The position numbers and the translations under genes were made by a program. DNA of 64,000 bases from Oscillospiraceae bacterium (GTDB taxonomy: Bacteria > Bacillota > Clostridia > Oscillospirales > Oscillospiraceae). The notes beneath the pieces are model-generated. The model saw nothing but the letters and a program-made list of their open reading frames with translations. It did no database searches and was not told the origin of the DNA. How positions within the stretch are numbered: position 1 is the stretch's first letter; the number at the start of each line of letters is the position of its first letter. The DNA is taken from contig JAHHRV010000001.1 of assembly GCA_020025595.1 (NCBI GenBank), forward strand, positions 248,001 to 312,000. The letters run 5' to 3'. Shown here piece by piece: positions 9,380 to 18,361 of the stretch.

Positions 9380-9856
9380 ATGCTGGATGAATCCTACTAT
9401 CGCAAAACAGATGAGATCATCTCACATTATGAACGTGAGGCAAAATCCCTGATTCCTATTATGCAGGATATTCAGAGTGAATACCGTTATCTGCCCAGCG
9501 AACTGCTGAGCTATGTGGCAAATAAAATCGGAATCACAGAAGCAAAGGCCTATAGTGTTGCAACATTCTATGAAAACTTCTCTTTCGAGGCAAAGGGAAA
9601 GTATGTAATTAAGGTATGTGACGGTACTGCCTGTCATGTACGGCACTCCACTCCGGTTCTGGAGGCTCTGTGGAAGGAACTGGGCCTGGGCAAGAAAAAG
9701 CACACCACAGATGACATGATGTTCACGGTGGAAACGGTATCATGTCTTGGTGCCTGCGGCCTGGCACCTACAATGATGGTCAATGACAAGGTATATCCCT
9801 CTATGACACCGGAGAAGGCTCTGGCACTGATTGAACAGCTGAGAGGTGAACGATAA
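9380..9856 (+). CDS. hydC: [FeFe] hydrogenase HydC (NuoE-like, 2Fe-2S)
   Basis: A 158-residue thioredoxin-fold [2Fe-2S] subunit homologous to NuoE of complex I. The four cluster ligands are C80 and C85 (CDGTAC) and C122 and C126 (CLGAC). In HydABC enzymes this small subunit relays electrons at the NAD(H)/flavin module. AGGAGGAAATAATC precedes the ATG. It overlaps the next gene by 1 nt (ATAATG), showing tight coupling in a hydCBA operon. It could in isolation be a subunit of another NADH dehydrogenase or formate dehydrogenase, but the neighbours fix its role. Confidence 0.93.
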   Translation: MLDESYYRKTDEIISHYEREAKSLIPIMQDIQSEYRYLPSELLSYVANKIGITEAKAYSVATFYENFSFEAKGKYVIKVCDGTACHVRHSTPVLEALWKELGLGKKKHTTDDMMFTVETVSCLGACGLAPTMMVNDKVYPSMTPEKALALIEQLRGER

Positions 9857-11745
9857 TGATTAAAACGGTGGAAGAATTGACTCAGGTGCGGATTCAGGCA
9901 CAGGAAGATCTGGAAAAGTACCAATGTCGAATTTTGGTATGTTCCGGCACCGGCTGTATTGCTACAGGTTCTAACCATATCCACGAGATTTTCCAGGAGC
10001 TGGTTCGGAATACTCCGGGTGTCAAGCTGGAGTTTGCGCCTCATGACGAAAAGGAACATGAGGACCTGGTGGGCGTTAAGAAAACCGGATGCCAGGGCTT
10101 CTGCGAGCTGGGCCCTCTGGTGCGTATCCAGAAGGGTAACCGGGTGATCCAGTATGTAAAGGTTCAGCCGGAGGACTGCGAAGAAATCTTCAAGCAGACC
10201 GTTCTGGGCGATGTGGTGCTGGAGCGTCTGCTGTACCGCAAGGGCGATACCAGCTATGTTCAGCCCGATGAAATTCCCTTTATGGCAAAGCAGACCAGAA
10301 TCGTTCTGGAAAACTGCGGCAGATTTGATGCAGAATCTCTGGATGAGTATCTGGCTGCCGGCGGATTCCAGGCACTCCAGAAGGCAATGTTCTCCATGAC
10401 CCGTGAGGAAGTCATTGACGAAGTGGACAAGTCCGGACTTCGCGGCCGTGGCGGCGGCGGATTCCCCACCGGCCGAAAGTGGAAGCAGGTTGCCCGCCAG
10501 AAGGAAACCGTTCGTTATGTGGTATGTAATGGTGACGAGGGTGACCCCGGTGCCTTTATGGACGGCTCCGTGATGGAAGGCGACCCCTTCAAACTGATTG
10601 AAGGCATGATGATCGCTGCTTATGCGGTCCGTGCCGAAAACGGTTACATCTATGTCCGTGCAGAATACCCCATGTCTGTTTCCAGACTGCGTGGTGCTAT
10701 TCGCCAGCTGGAAGAGCGGGGCTTGCTGGGTGACAATATTCTGGGTACTGACTTTAATTTCCACCTGCATATCAATCGCGGCGCCGGCGCATTCGTCTGC
10801 GGCGAAGGCTCGGCTTTGACGGCTTCTATCGAAGGTAACCGTGGTATGCCCCGCGTCAAGCCCCCCAGAACTGTTGAAAAGGGCCTGTGGGAGAAGCCTA
10901 CGGTACTGAACAATGTAGAAACATACGCCAATGTGCCCAAAATCATTCTGCAGGGCGCTGACTGGTTCCGTTCCATCGGTACGGAGGGCAGCCCCGGATG
11001 TAAGACATTCTCTCTGACCGGTGCCATCGAAAATACCGGCCTGATCGAGGTTCCCATGGGTTCCACCCTGCGGGAAATCATCTTTGATATCGGCGGCGGC
11101 CTGAAGGAAGGCGCCAAGTTCAAGGCAGTACAGATCGGCGGACCTTCCGGCGGCTGTCTGACGGAGAAGCATCTGGACGAGCCTCTGGACTTTGACTCTG
11201 TGAAGAAGTTCAACGCCATCGTGGGCTCCGGCGGCATGGTGGTCATGGACGATCATACCTGTATGGTGGAGGTTGCCCGTTTCTTCATGAGCTTCACCCA
11301 GAGAGAATCCTGCGGCAAGTGCGTACCCTGCCGAGAGGGTACCAAGCGGATGCTGGAGATTCTGGAGCGCATTGTAAACGGTCAGGGCAAGCTGGAGGAT
11401 CTGGATACGCTGGAAGAACTGGCAAAGATGATCCAGTCCATGGCACTGTGCGGCCTGGGCAAGTCGGCACCTCTGCCTGTGCTCAGTACCCTGAGCACCT
11501 TCCGGGACGAGTATGTTGAGCATATCGTGGATAAGAAATGTCGCGCCAAGACCTGTACCGCTCTGCGGCGCTATGTCATCAATCCTGCATTCTGTAAAGG
11601 CTGCAGCAAGTGCGCCAAGAACTGTCCTGTCAATGCAATCTCCGGCAAGATCAAGCACCCCTACACCATCGATTCTGACAAGTGTATCAAGTGCGGAGCC
11701 TGTAAGGATAACTGTGCTTTTGATGCCATCTACATCGAAGCATAA
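9856..11745 (+). CDS. hydB: [FeFe] hydrogenase HydB (NuoF-like, FMN/NADH)
   Basis: A 629-residue flavoprotein. Order of domains: a thioredoxin-like [2Fe-2S] N-terminus (CSGTGC near residue 35), the NuoF core with glycine-rich FMN/NADH site (RGRGGGGFPTGRKW, about 195-208, and GDEGDPGAFMD), the 4Fe-4S motif ESCGKCVPCREG (about 482-493), and a C-terminal two-cluster ferredoxin domain (CKGCSKCAKNC, CIKCGACKDNC). This is the NADH-oxidising/bifurcating subunit of HydABC, which couples NADH and reduced ferredoxin oxidation to H2 formation (or the reverse). Bifurcation is inferred from the family, not proved. It is followed 12 bp later by hydA. Confidence 0.94.
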   Translation: MIKTVEELTQVRIQAQEDLEKYQCRILVCSGTGCIATGSNHIHEIFQELVRNTPGVKLEFAPHDEKEHEDLVGVKKTGCQGFCELGPLVRIQKGNRVIQYVKVQPEDCEEIFKQTVLGDVVLERLLYRKGDTSYVQPDEIPFMAKQTRIVLENCGRFDAESLDEYLAAGGFQALQKAMFSMTREEVIDEVDKSGLRGRGGGGFPTGRKWKQVARQKETVRYVVCNGDEGDPGAFMDGSVMEGDPFKLIEGMMIAAYAVRAENGYIYVRAEYPMSVSRLRGAIRQLEERGLLGDNILGTDFNFHLHINRGAGAFVCGEGSALTASIEGNRGMPRVKPPRTVEKGLWEKPTVLNNVETYANVPKIILQGADWFRSIGTEGSPGCKTFSLTGAIENTGLIEVPMGSTLREIIFDIGGGLKEGAKFKAVQIGGPSGGCLTEKHLDEPLDFDSVKKFNAIVGSGGMVVMDDHTCMVEVARFFMSFTQRESCGKCVPCREGTKRMLEILERIVNGQGKLEDLDTLEELAKMIQSMALCGLGKSAPLPVLSTLSTFRDEYVEHIVDKKCRAKTCTALRRYVINPAFCKGCSKCAKNCPVNAISGKIKHPYTIDSDKCIKCGACKDNCAFDAIYIEA

Positions 11746-11757
11746 GGAGGGGTAATC

Positions 11758-13449
11758 ATGGGAATCATCACGATTAATGACAAAAAATACGAGTTTACCG
11801 ACGAAAAAAATATTCTGACCATTATCCGGAATGCCAATATCGAGGTGCCTACGCTGTGTTATCAGCCGGAGCTGAGTACCTTTGGTGCGTGCCGTCTATG
11901 TACGGTGCAGGATGACAAGGGCCGTTTCTTTGCATCCTGCTCGGAAGAACCAAGAGATGGCATGGTCATCTATACCCACACCGAAGCTCTGAGAAATTAC
12001 CGCAAGCTGATCGTGGAGCTGCTGCTTGCTGCTCACTGCCGCGACTGTACCACCTGTGACAAGCACGGCAAGTGTACCCTGCAGAAGCTGGCATACCAGA
12101 TGGGTGTGAATACCGTCCGCTTTGATAATCACCGGGAAGTTCAGCCCGTGGACTTTTCCTCTCCTGCCATCGTTCGCGATCCTAACAAGTGTATCCTCTG
12201 CGGCAACTGCGTCCGTGTCTGTGAGGAAATTCAGGGAATCGGCGTCCTTGGTTTTGCACACCGCGGTACCGATGCCATGGTCACTCCAGCATTTGACCGG
12301 AAGCTGTCTGCTACCCAGTGCGTGAGCTGCGGACAGTGCCGTGTGGTATGCCCGACCGGTGCTTTGACCATCCATCACAATATGGAAGTCGTCTGGCGTG
12401 CATTGGGTGACAAGAATACCCGTGTGGTTGCACAGATTGCTCCCGCTGTCCGTGTTGCAGTGGGTGAAGCCTTCGGCCTGCCTAAGGGCTCCAATTCTAT
12501 GGGTAAAATTGTTGCGGCACTGCACCGCATGGGCTTTGACGAAGTGTTTGATACCAGCTACAGCGCAGACCTGACCATTATGGAAGAATCTGCTGAGTTC
12601 CTGGACCGGGTTGAAAAGGGCGAAAACCTGCCGCTGCTGACCTCCTGCTGTCCTGCATGGGTGAAGTTCGTGGATAACGAGTTCCCCGAGTTCAAGCCCA
12701 ATATCTCCAGCTGCCGTTCTCCTCAGGGAATGTTCTCTGCGGTCATCAAGGACTACTACCGTGATCCTGTAAACAGCGAGGGCAAGAAGACCTTTGTGGT
12801 TTCCATCATGCCCTGTACCGCAAAGAAGATGGAGGCAGACCGTCCCAATTCCTATACATACGGGGAAAAGGATACCGATGCTGTTCTGACTACCGTTGAA
12901 CTGATCCGCATGATCGATGGCTTTGGCATTACCTTCGACCAGCTGGACGGCGAAGCCTGCGATATGCCCTTCGGCATCGGCTCCGGCGGCGGTGTGATCT
13001 TCGGCGTGACCGGCGGTGTTACCGAGGCTGTTCTGCGTCGTTTGCTGGATGGACATGATGCAGTGTCTCTGAACAGCGTTGCTGAGTGCGGCGTTCGCGG
13101 CCCCGAGGGAATTAAGGAAACTGTAGTGCGCTATCACGATATGGATCTGAATATCTGTGTGGTTTCCGGCCTTGGAAATGCCAGAAAGGTTCTGGAACAG
13201 GTGAAGTCCGGCGAAAAGCAGTATCACCTGATCGAGGTTATGGCCTGCCCCGGCGGCTGTGTCATGGGCGGTGGTCAGCCTGTAGACGGCAGCAAGGAAA
13301 TCCGTACCAAGACCAGATCCAAGGGCCTGTACCGTGCAGATGGCTCCATGTCCATCAAGAAGTCCAATGAAAATCCGTTGATGGATGTATTCTACAATGG
13401 ATATTTCAAGGGCAAGGCTCACGAGCTGCTCCATAATCCCAAAGATTGA
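11758..13449 (+). CDS. hydA: [FeFe] hydrogenase catalytic subunit HydA
   Basis: A 563-residue H2-evolving/consuming subunit. An N-terminal [2Fe-2S] domain (C34, C45, C48, C61) and the His-Cys3 [4Fe-4S] site (HCRDCTTCDKHGKC) precede two [4Fe-4S] clusters (CILCGNCVRVC, CVSCGQCRVVC). The H-cluster domain has all three signatures: TSCCPAW (C298), MPCTAKK (C353) and MACPGGCVMGGGQ (C497, C501). It is complete. GGAGG precedes the ATG. With hydC and hydB it forms the cytoplasmic trimeric hydrogenase that disposes of fermentation electrons as H2. The maturases HydEFG are not in this window. Confidence 0.97.
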   Translation: MGIITINDKKYEFTDEKNILTIIRNANIEVPTLCYQPELSTFGACRLCTVQDDKGRFFASCSEEPRDGMVIYTHTEALRNYRKLIVELLLAAHCRDCTTCDKHGKCTLQKLAYQMGVNTVRFDNHREVQPVDFSSPAIVRDPNKCILCGNCVRVCEEIQGIGVLGFAHRGTDAMVTPAFDRKLSATQCVSCGQCRVVCPTGALTIHHNMEVVWRALGDKNTRVVAQIAPAVRVAVGEAFGLPKGSNSMGKIVAALHRMGFDEVFDTSYSADLTIMEESAEFLDRVEKGENLPLLTSCCPAWVKFVDNEFPEFKPNISSCRSPQGMFSAVIKDYYRDPVNSEGKKTFVVSIMPCTAKKMEADRPNSYTYGEKDTDAVLTTVELIRMIDGFGITFDQLDGEACDMPFGIGSGGGVIFGVTGGVTEAVLRRLLDGHDAVSLNSVAECGVRGPEGIKETVVRYHDMDLNICVVSGLGNARKVLEQVKSGEKQYHLIEVMACPGGCVMGGGQPVDGSKEIRTKTRSKGLYRADGSMSIKKSNENPLMDVFYNGYFKGKAHELLHNPKD

Positions 13450-13466
13450 TGATACGATCATAAATC

Positions 13467-13501
13467 AAAACCTCCCACGGAATCAACCGTGGGAGGTTTT
13501 T
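13467..13501. terminator. bidirectional terminator after hydA
   Basis: The perfect hairpin AACCTCCCACGG / CCGTGGGAGGTT is flanked by A-tract and T-tract, so it serves both hydA (plus) and the convergent merR gene (minus). Confidence 0.9.
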
Positions 13502-13504
13502 CGT

Positions 13505-14296
13505 TTATTCTACCAGAACCTGCAGCTCGGTGATCTGTTCATGGATATCGGATGTGGTGTGGTTGTCGATCCACAGAATTTCCAGAAAATTGCCAGAAGG
13601 CGTCAGCTGATGCTCCCGGGCGTAGCCCAGCAGCTGGTGAATCTGCTCTGGGCACTGGCTGTAGGCACCCCGGTAGCGAACGGACAGATATTTGCCGGCA
13701 GGCAGACAGCTTTCGCCGTTTTCGTCAATCAGAAATACCGACTGATATTTCACCCGTCCCTGTGTGGTTGCTTCCTGTAGGGAGATGACCGTGCCGATCT
13801 GGTTGTTGCCGATCACATAGAAATGCTCCGGATCGATGTTTACCAGCTGCTTGATCAGTACATCCATTTCGTGCTCATCTGAATACCCCTGAGGGATGGA
13901 AAAATAGTGGCGGTCGGGGTACTCTTCCAGAAAAACCTGTCCCAGAGGGCGCTGCTGGGCAGAACGGATGGTCTGCATACGGTGCTCTACATTGGCCTGC
14001 AGCTGCATCAGGGTCTGCATCTTGGCGTGGATGGCATCCTGTTCCTCCTGCAGCAGGGCAAGGGTGGATTCTGTGTTGTGGTAGTCCAGATATTGCTTGA
14101 TTCGCGTCATACTGAACCCCAGTTCCCGCAGATCCCGAATCACATTCAGCCGCCAGATATCATTGACACTGTAGAGCCGATAGCCACTTTCTGCCCGCTT
14201 GGGTGAAATGATACCGATCTCTTCGTAGTATCGCAGAGAATCCACACCTATATGATAAAGTCGGGAGATTTCGCCGATTTTGAAATATTTTTCCAT
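13505..14296 (-). CDS. MerR-family regulator with GyrI-like effector domain
   Basis: A 263-residue activator. Residues 4-75 form the MerR winged helix (FKIGEISRLYHIGVDSLRYYEEIGII), followed by a dimerisation coiled coil (about 78-115) and a C-terminal GyrI-like/BmrR-type ligand domain (about 120-260), which in relatives binds bulky hydrophobic or cationic compounds. It is divergent from the YitT-type gene; the intergenic region holds a MerR-type promoter with a 21-bp dyad in a 19-bp spacer (14313-14343), so it very likely activates that gene in response to a ligand. The ligand is unknown. Confidence 0.9.
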   Translation of the reverse strand: MEKYFKIGEISRLYHIGVDSLRYYEEIGIISPKRAESGYRLYSVNDIWRLNVIRDLRELGFSMTRIKQYLDYHNTESTLALLQEEQDAIHAKMQTLMQLQANVEHRMQTIRSAQQRPLGQVFLEEYPDRHYFSIPQGYSDEHEMDVLIKQLVNIDPEHFYVIGNNQIGTVISLQEATTQGRVKYQSVFLIDENGESCLPAGKYLSVRYRGAYSQCPEQIHQLLGYAREHQLTPSGNFLEILWIDNHTTSDIHEQITELQVLVE

Positions 14297-14312
14297 ATTT
14301 TTCTTCCTCCTC

Positions 14313-14343
14313 TTGACTCTGGTATTATACTAGAGTTTATACT
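14313..14343 (+). promoter_or_regulatory. MerR-type promoter with 19-bp spacer and dyad operator
   Basis: The -35 TTGACT (14313-14318) and -10 TATACT (14338-14343) are 19 bp apart, the over-long spacing corrected by MerR activators. Inside it lies a perfect interrupted dyad at 14316-14336: arms ACTCT/AGAGT and GTAT/ATAC with single-base gaps. Confidence 0.8.
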
Positions 14344-14383
14344 ATAGTTGCAAGAAGTATATTTTAGAAAGGGAATTTTATTC

Positions 14384-15052
14384 ATGCGTTTTATGTCTAT
14401 TAAAAAGGAAATTCACTCCTGGTTCGACGGTATCAAGCTTTCATCTTGTTTGATTGCTGTGCTGGGAAGTGTCATATTGGCATTTGGTCTTTACAATATT
14501 CATTCCATTTCCAATGTAACAGAGGGTGGCGTTTTGGGCCTTACTTTGTTGCTGGAATACTGGTTTCATATTTCTCCGGCTGTATCGGGCTTTGTTCTGA
14601 ATAGTATTTGTTATATTTTGGGATGGAAGATGCTGGGTAAGAAATTTGTCATCTACTCCATTGTGGCATCTGTAGGTTTCTCCACATCGTATGGCATTTT
14701 TGAACAGTTCGAGCCGATCTACCCTGCCATTGCAGATAATCCGCTTTTGGCATCCGTTGTAGGTGCACTTTTTGTGGGTATTAGTGCAGGTATGTGCGTG
14801 CGTGTCGGCGGAGCCCCCAGCGGAGACGATGCCCTGGCAATGAGTCTGTCCAAGGTCACGCGCTTTGATATCGAGTGGGTTTACCTGCTCAGCGATTTGA
14901 TTGTTCTGGTGCTGTCTCTGAGCTATATCCCTGTCAGACGCATCATGTACTCTCTGCTGACGGTTATCCTGTCCGGACAGATCATTGGCCTCATGCAGAA
15001 AATCAAGATGCCCTCCTTAAAGAAAAAGGAATCCGTCTGTACGGAGTCATAA
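14384..15052 (+). CDS. YitT/DUF161 family membrane protein
   Basis: A 222-residue integral membrane protein with about five to six hydrophobic segments (SCLIAVLGSVILAFGLYNI, GVLGLTLLLEYWF, VIYSIVASVGFSTSYG, LLASVVGALFVGISAGMCV and others) and the family's conserved GG(A)PSG(G)DDALA-like segment near residue 147. YitT-family proteins are poorly characterised membrane proteins; transport is assumed. The ATG at 14384 is used because a predicted transcription start near 14350 excludes the earlier in-frame ATG at 14348, and GAAAGGGA lies about 10 nt upstream. Likely activated by the divergent MerR protein. Confidence 0.85.
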   Translation: MRFMSIKKEIHSWFDGIKLSSCLIAVLGSVILAFGLYNIHSISNVTEGGVLGLTLLLEYWFHISPAVSGFVLNSICYILGWKMLGKKFVIYSIVASVGFSTSYGIFEQFEPIYPAIADNPLLASVVGALFVGISAGMCVRVGGAPSGDDALAMSLSKVTRFDIEWVYLLSDLIVLVLSLSYIPVRRIMYSLLTVILSGQIIGLMQKIKMPSLKKKESVCTES

Positions 15053-15069
15053 ATTACAGTGAAAATAGT

Positions 15070-15110
15070 ATCAAGCCGCTCCTTGTCCTGTGGACAGGGG
15101 GCGGCTTGAT
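15070..15110. terminator. hairpin between yitT-like gene and nrdD
   Basis: A long stem (ATCAAGCCGC / GCGGCTTGAT) with an inner GTCC/GGAC helix between two convergent genes. The T-tract is weak in both directions, so termination efficiency is uncertain. Confidence 0.6.
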
Positions 15111-15136
15111 TTCACATAGGAGAGAATCAGTCAGAT

Positions 15137-17503
15137 TTATTTTGCACACTGCTTGATGTACCCCTGAATTTCCGGAATGCCGGGATACACGGTGTGCTCG
15201 CTGCCGTTGATGACGACCAAAGACGGTGCCTTGGTCAGACCGTAATGCTGTGCAAGTTCAATGTTTTCTTCTGCATCCATAATGGTATAGGCAATACCGG
15301 CCTTGTCCAGCTGGGGCTTGATCATGCGGCAGTTGGGACAGGTCTTTGTGACAAAGAGCAGATGTTCTGCGTTGGTGCAGTTTACAGCAGGAGCCTTTTC
15401 TGCGGGAACGACAGGTGCAGGTGCAGAGCAGCCTCCGTTTTCCGGCAGGTAGGTTTTGCGATCCTTAAATTCCTGAGACTTACCGTCATTCCAGTTCTTT
15501 ACGGGGCGGTAATAGCCGGTGATTCGGCTGTAGACTTCTGTTTCCTTTCCACAGCAGGGGCAGGTATACTGCTCACCGCTGAGGTAGCCATGATCCACGC
15601 AGATGGAATAAGTAGGAGACAGGGTATAGTAGGGGAGCTGGTAGTTTTCCGCAATCTTGCGCACCAGAGCAGCTGCAGATTTCCAATCCGGCAGCTTTTC
15701 ACCAAGGAAGGTGTGGAACACGGTTCCGCTGGTGTACAGAGTCTGCAGCTTATCCTGAATATCCAGTGCCTCAAACACATCATCGGTATAGCCAACGGGC
15801 AGGTGAGAGGAGTTGGTGTAGTAAGGTGTAGCGCCCTCGTGAGCGGTGATGATGTCGGGATACTGCTCCTTATCGTGCTTTGCAAGACGATAGGTGGTGG
15901 ATTCTGCAGGGGTAGCCTCCAGATTGTACAGATCTCCGTACTGCTCCTGATAATCGGACAGACGCTCGCGCATATGGTTCAGAACCCGAACGGCAAATTC
16001 CTGAGTTTCCTCGTGGGTCAGGTCCTTACCCAGCCACTTGGCGTTCAGTCCTGCTTCGTTCATGCCGATCAGACCGATGGTGGAGAAGTGATTATCAAAG
16101 TTACCCAAATACCGCTTGGTGTAGGGATACAGGCCCTCTACCAGGAGTTTTCCGACAGTGGTGCGCTTGATTTTCAGGCTACGTGCGGCAATGTCCATCA
16201 TGTGGTCAAGACGATGGTAGAACTCCTGCTCGTTTCTGGACAGGTAAGCAATTCGGGGCAGGTTGATGGTGACAACACCGATGGAGCCGGTGGACTCGCC
16301 GCTGCCGAAGAAGCCGCCGCTCTTCTTGCGCAGTTCACGCAGATCCAGACGCAGACGGCAGCACATACTGCGCACATCAGAAGGCTCCATGTCGGAGTTG
16401 ATGTAGTTGGAGAAATAGGGGGTGCCGTATTTCGCAGTCATTTCAAACAGGAGCTTGTTGTTTTCGGTCTCGCTCCAGTCGAAATCTTTGGTAATGGAGT
16501 AGGTGGGGATGGGGTACTGGAAGCCTCTTCCGTTGGCATCGCCCTCGATCATGACCTCGATAAAGGCCCGGTTGATCATGTCCATCTCCTTTTTGCAGCT
16601 GCCGTAGGTAAAATCCTGAGGCTTGCCACCCACGATGCAGGGCTGGTCTGCCAGATCCGCAGGCACGGTCCAGTCCAGAGTGATATTGGAGAAAGGAGCC
16701 TGTGTGCCCCAGCGGCTGGGGGTGTTTACGCCGTAGATGAAGCTCTCGATGCAGTGCTTTACCTCGTTATAAGTCAGGTTGTCCGACTTTACAAAGGGAG
16801 CCAGGTAGGTGTCAAAGCTGGAAAATGCCTGAGCACCGGCCCATTCGTTCTGCATGATGCCCAGAAAGTTTACCATCTGGTTGCACAGAGAGGCCAGATG
16901 CTTTGCAGGGGCAGAGGTGATCTTTCCGGTCACGCCGCCCAGACCTTCCTGAATCAGCTGTTTCAGGCTCCAGCCTGCGCAGTATCCGGTGAGCATGGAC
17001 AGGTCGTGGATGTGGATATCGGCGTTGCGGTGAGCGTCGGCGATTTCTTCGTCGTAAATTTCGCTTAGCCAGTAGTTGGCGGTGATTGCGCCGGAATTGG
17101 AAAGAATCAGGCCGCCCACGGAGTAGGTGACAGTGGAGTTTTCCTTAACTCTCCAGTCAGAGACCTTCAGATAGCCGTCCACCAGACCCTTGTAGTCCAG
17201 AACGGTGGAGCTCATGGAGCGCAGCTTTTCCCGGTTCTTGCGGTAGAGAATGTAGGATTTTGCAACCTCAGTATAGCCTGCCCGCTGCAGCACAGCTTCC
17301 ACACTGTCCTGAATGGACTCGACGGAGATTGCGTTGTCTGCAATTTTCTCAGCATAGTCTGCGGTGACCTGCAGTGCCAGCAGATCGATGATATCTGCAT
17401 TATAGGGAATCCGTGTGGCTTCAAAAGCCTTGATAATCGCGTGGGAGATTCTGGTGATGTCGAAATCCACCATTCTGCCATCGCGCTTGATGACTTTGTA
17501 CAT
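15137..17503 (-). CDS. nrdD: anaerobic ribonucleotide reductase with C-terminal redoxin domain
   Basis: A 788-residue glycyl-radical enzyme reducing ribonucleoside triphosphates without oxygen. It has an N-terminal ATP-cone (residues 1-95), the catalytic barrel, a zinc ribbon (CPCCGKE and the preceding cysteines), and the radical glycine in SRITGYYRPV near residue 668. Unusually, the last ~80 residues form a glutaredoxin/thioredoxin-like domain with CPNC (HLLFVTKTCPNC), joined by an Ala/Pro-rich linker. Class III enzymes of the NrdD2 type use redoxins rather than formate as reductant, so this fusion supplies the reductant in cis (inference). AAGGAG precedes the ATG; nrdG lies 15 bp upstream. 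Confidence 0.95.
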   Translation of the reverse strand: MYKVIKRDGRMVDFDITRISHAIIKAFEATRIPYNADIIDLLALQVTADYAEKIADNAISVESIQDSVEAVLQRAGYTEVAKSYILYRKNREKLRSMSSTVLDYKGLVDGYLKVSDWRVKENSTVTYSVGGLILSNSGAITANYWLSEIYDEEIADAHRNADIHIHDLSMLTGYCAGWSLKQLIQEGLGGVTGKITSAPAKHLASLCNQMVNFLGIMQNEWAGAQAFSSFDTYLAPFVKSDNLTYNEVKHCIESFIYGVNTPSRWGTQAPFSNITLDWTVPADLADQPCIVGGKPQDFTYGSCKKEMDMINRAFIEVMIEGDANGRGFQYPIPTYSITKDFDWSETENNKLLFEMTAKYGTPYFSNYINSDMEPSDVRSMCCRLRLDLRELRKKSGGFFGSGESTGSIGVVTINLPRIAYLSRNEQEFYHRLDHMMDIAARSLKIKRTTVGKLLVEGLYPYTKRYLGNFDNHFSTIGLIGMNEAGLNAKWLGKDLTHEETQEFAVRVLNHMRERLSDYQEQYGDLYNLEATPAESTTYRLAKHDKEQYPDIITAHEGATPYYTNSSHLPVGYTDDVFEALDIQDKLQTLYTSGTVFHTFLGEKLPDWKSAAALVRKIAENYQLPYYTLSPTYSICVDHGYLSGEQYTCPCCGKETEVYSRITGYYRPVKNWNDGKSQEFKDRKTYLPENGGCSAPAPVVPAEKAPAVNCTNAEHLLFVTKTCPNCRMIKPQLDKAGIAYTIMDAEENIELAQHYGLTKAPSLVVINGSEHTVYPGIPEIQGYIKQCAK

Positions 17504-17518
17504 AATGATACGCTCCTT

Positions 17519-18211
17519 CTAAATCCCTCGAATTCGAGTGTTGGGAATATACTTACAAACCGTCTGCTGCAGTGTCAGCATTTCTGCTTCGGTGAAGGGG
17601 GAAGACCCGGAACCCACCAGGTTTCCGGAATCAACGAACTGCTGCAGAAAATACTGTCTGGCTCCACGCAGCCACTGCCCGATGGAGCGCATAGAGTCTT
17701 CGTCGTGAAATGGCTTGCAGACGGTGGTTCTGAATTCGTATTCCACATTTACGCCCATCAGCACATCGATGCTCTCCTTTACATCTTGCAGCACATCGAC
17801 TCTGCCGCAGGTCTGTGCATAGCGCTCAGGACTGTTTTTGATATCCATGGCCACATAGTCCACAAGGCCGTTCCGCAGTAGATCGCACAGCATCTGCGGA
17901 TTGGTTCCGTTTGTATCCAGCTTTACGGCAAACCCCATTTGACGGATGGAGCGGATCAGTTCCGGTAAGTCAGGATACAGGGTAGGCTCACCGCCGGAGA
18001 TGCAGACACCGTCCAGCTTGCCGACCCGTTTGGATAGGAATGCAAGCAATTCTTCGCAGGAAATCGCTGCGGGCTGAATCTGCTCCGGCAGCACCAGTCC
18101 TGCGTTGTGACAGAAGGGACAGCGAAGGTTGCAGCCGGGTAAAAATACCGTGCAGGCCAACTTCCCCGGATAGTCGAGCAGCGTCATTTTTTGGATTGCA
18201 CCGATATGCAT
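17519..18211 (-). CDS. nrdG: anaerobic ribonucleotide reductase activase
   Basis: A 230-residue radical SAM activase that installs the glycyl radical on NrdD. The CxxxCxxC motif is C27-C31-C34 in GCNLRCPFC; GGEPTL and DTNG segments complete the SAM-binding half-barrel. At about 230 residues it is longer than E. coli NrdG (154) and resembles the clostridial TIGR02495 type (activase/pyruvate-formate-lyase-activase-like). The ATG at 18211 follows AGGAGG; the longer in-frame start upstream lacks a site. It is the first gene of nrdG-nrdD, with NrdR boxes just upstream. Confidence 0.93.
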   Translation of the reverse strand: MHIGAIQKMTLLDYPGKLACTVFLPGCNLRCPFCHNAGLVLPEQIQPAAISCEELLAFLSKRVGKLDGVCISGGEPTLYPDLPELIRSIRQMGFAVKLDTNGTNPQMLCDLLRNGLVDYVAMDIKNSPERYAQTCGRVDVLQDVKESIDVLMGVNVEYEFRTTVCKPFHDEDSMRSIGQWLRGARQYFLQQFVDSGNLVGSGSSPFTEAEMLTLQQTVCKYIPNTRIRGI

Positions 18212-18278
18212 ATGCGTCCCTCCTAGGCTTGTTCTGGATACCAGTATATCCAAAGATTAGGCGGAAGTCAAGAGAGAA

Positions 18279-18327
18279 ACACAATATATTGTGCTTACAG
18301 CATAAAACCAATCACTATATATGGAAA
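18279..18327 (-). promoter_or_regulatory. tandem NrdR boxes upstream of nrdGD
   Basis: ACACAATATATTGTGC (18279-18294) matches the NrdR consensus at 15 of 16 positions; a second, weaker box (TCACTATATATGGAAA, 18312-18327) starts 33 bp upstream. Together with the pair at nrdA this suggests both reductases belong to one NrdR regulon. Confidence 0.75.
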
Positions 18328-18361
18328 TAAAAGGAAGAGAAGGGATCAAGGCATGAGCAGA

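Noticed and set aside
9634..13461. Long antisense open frames over hydB and hydA
   Set aside because: No domain content; the sense genes are complete catalytic subunits.
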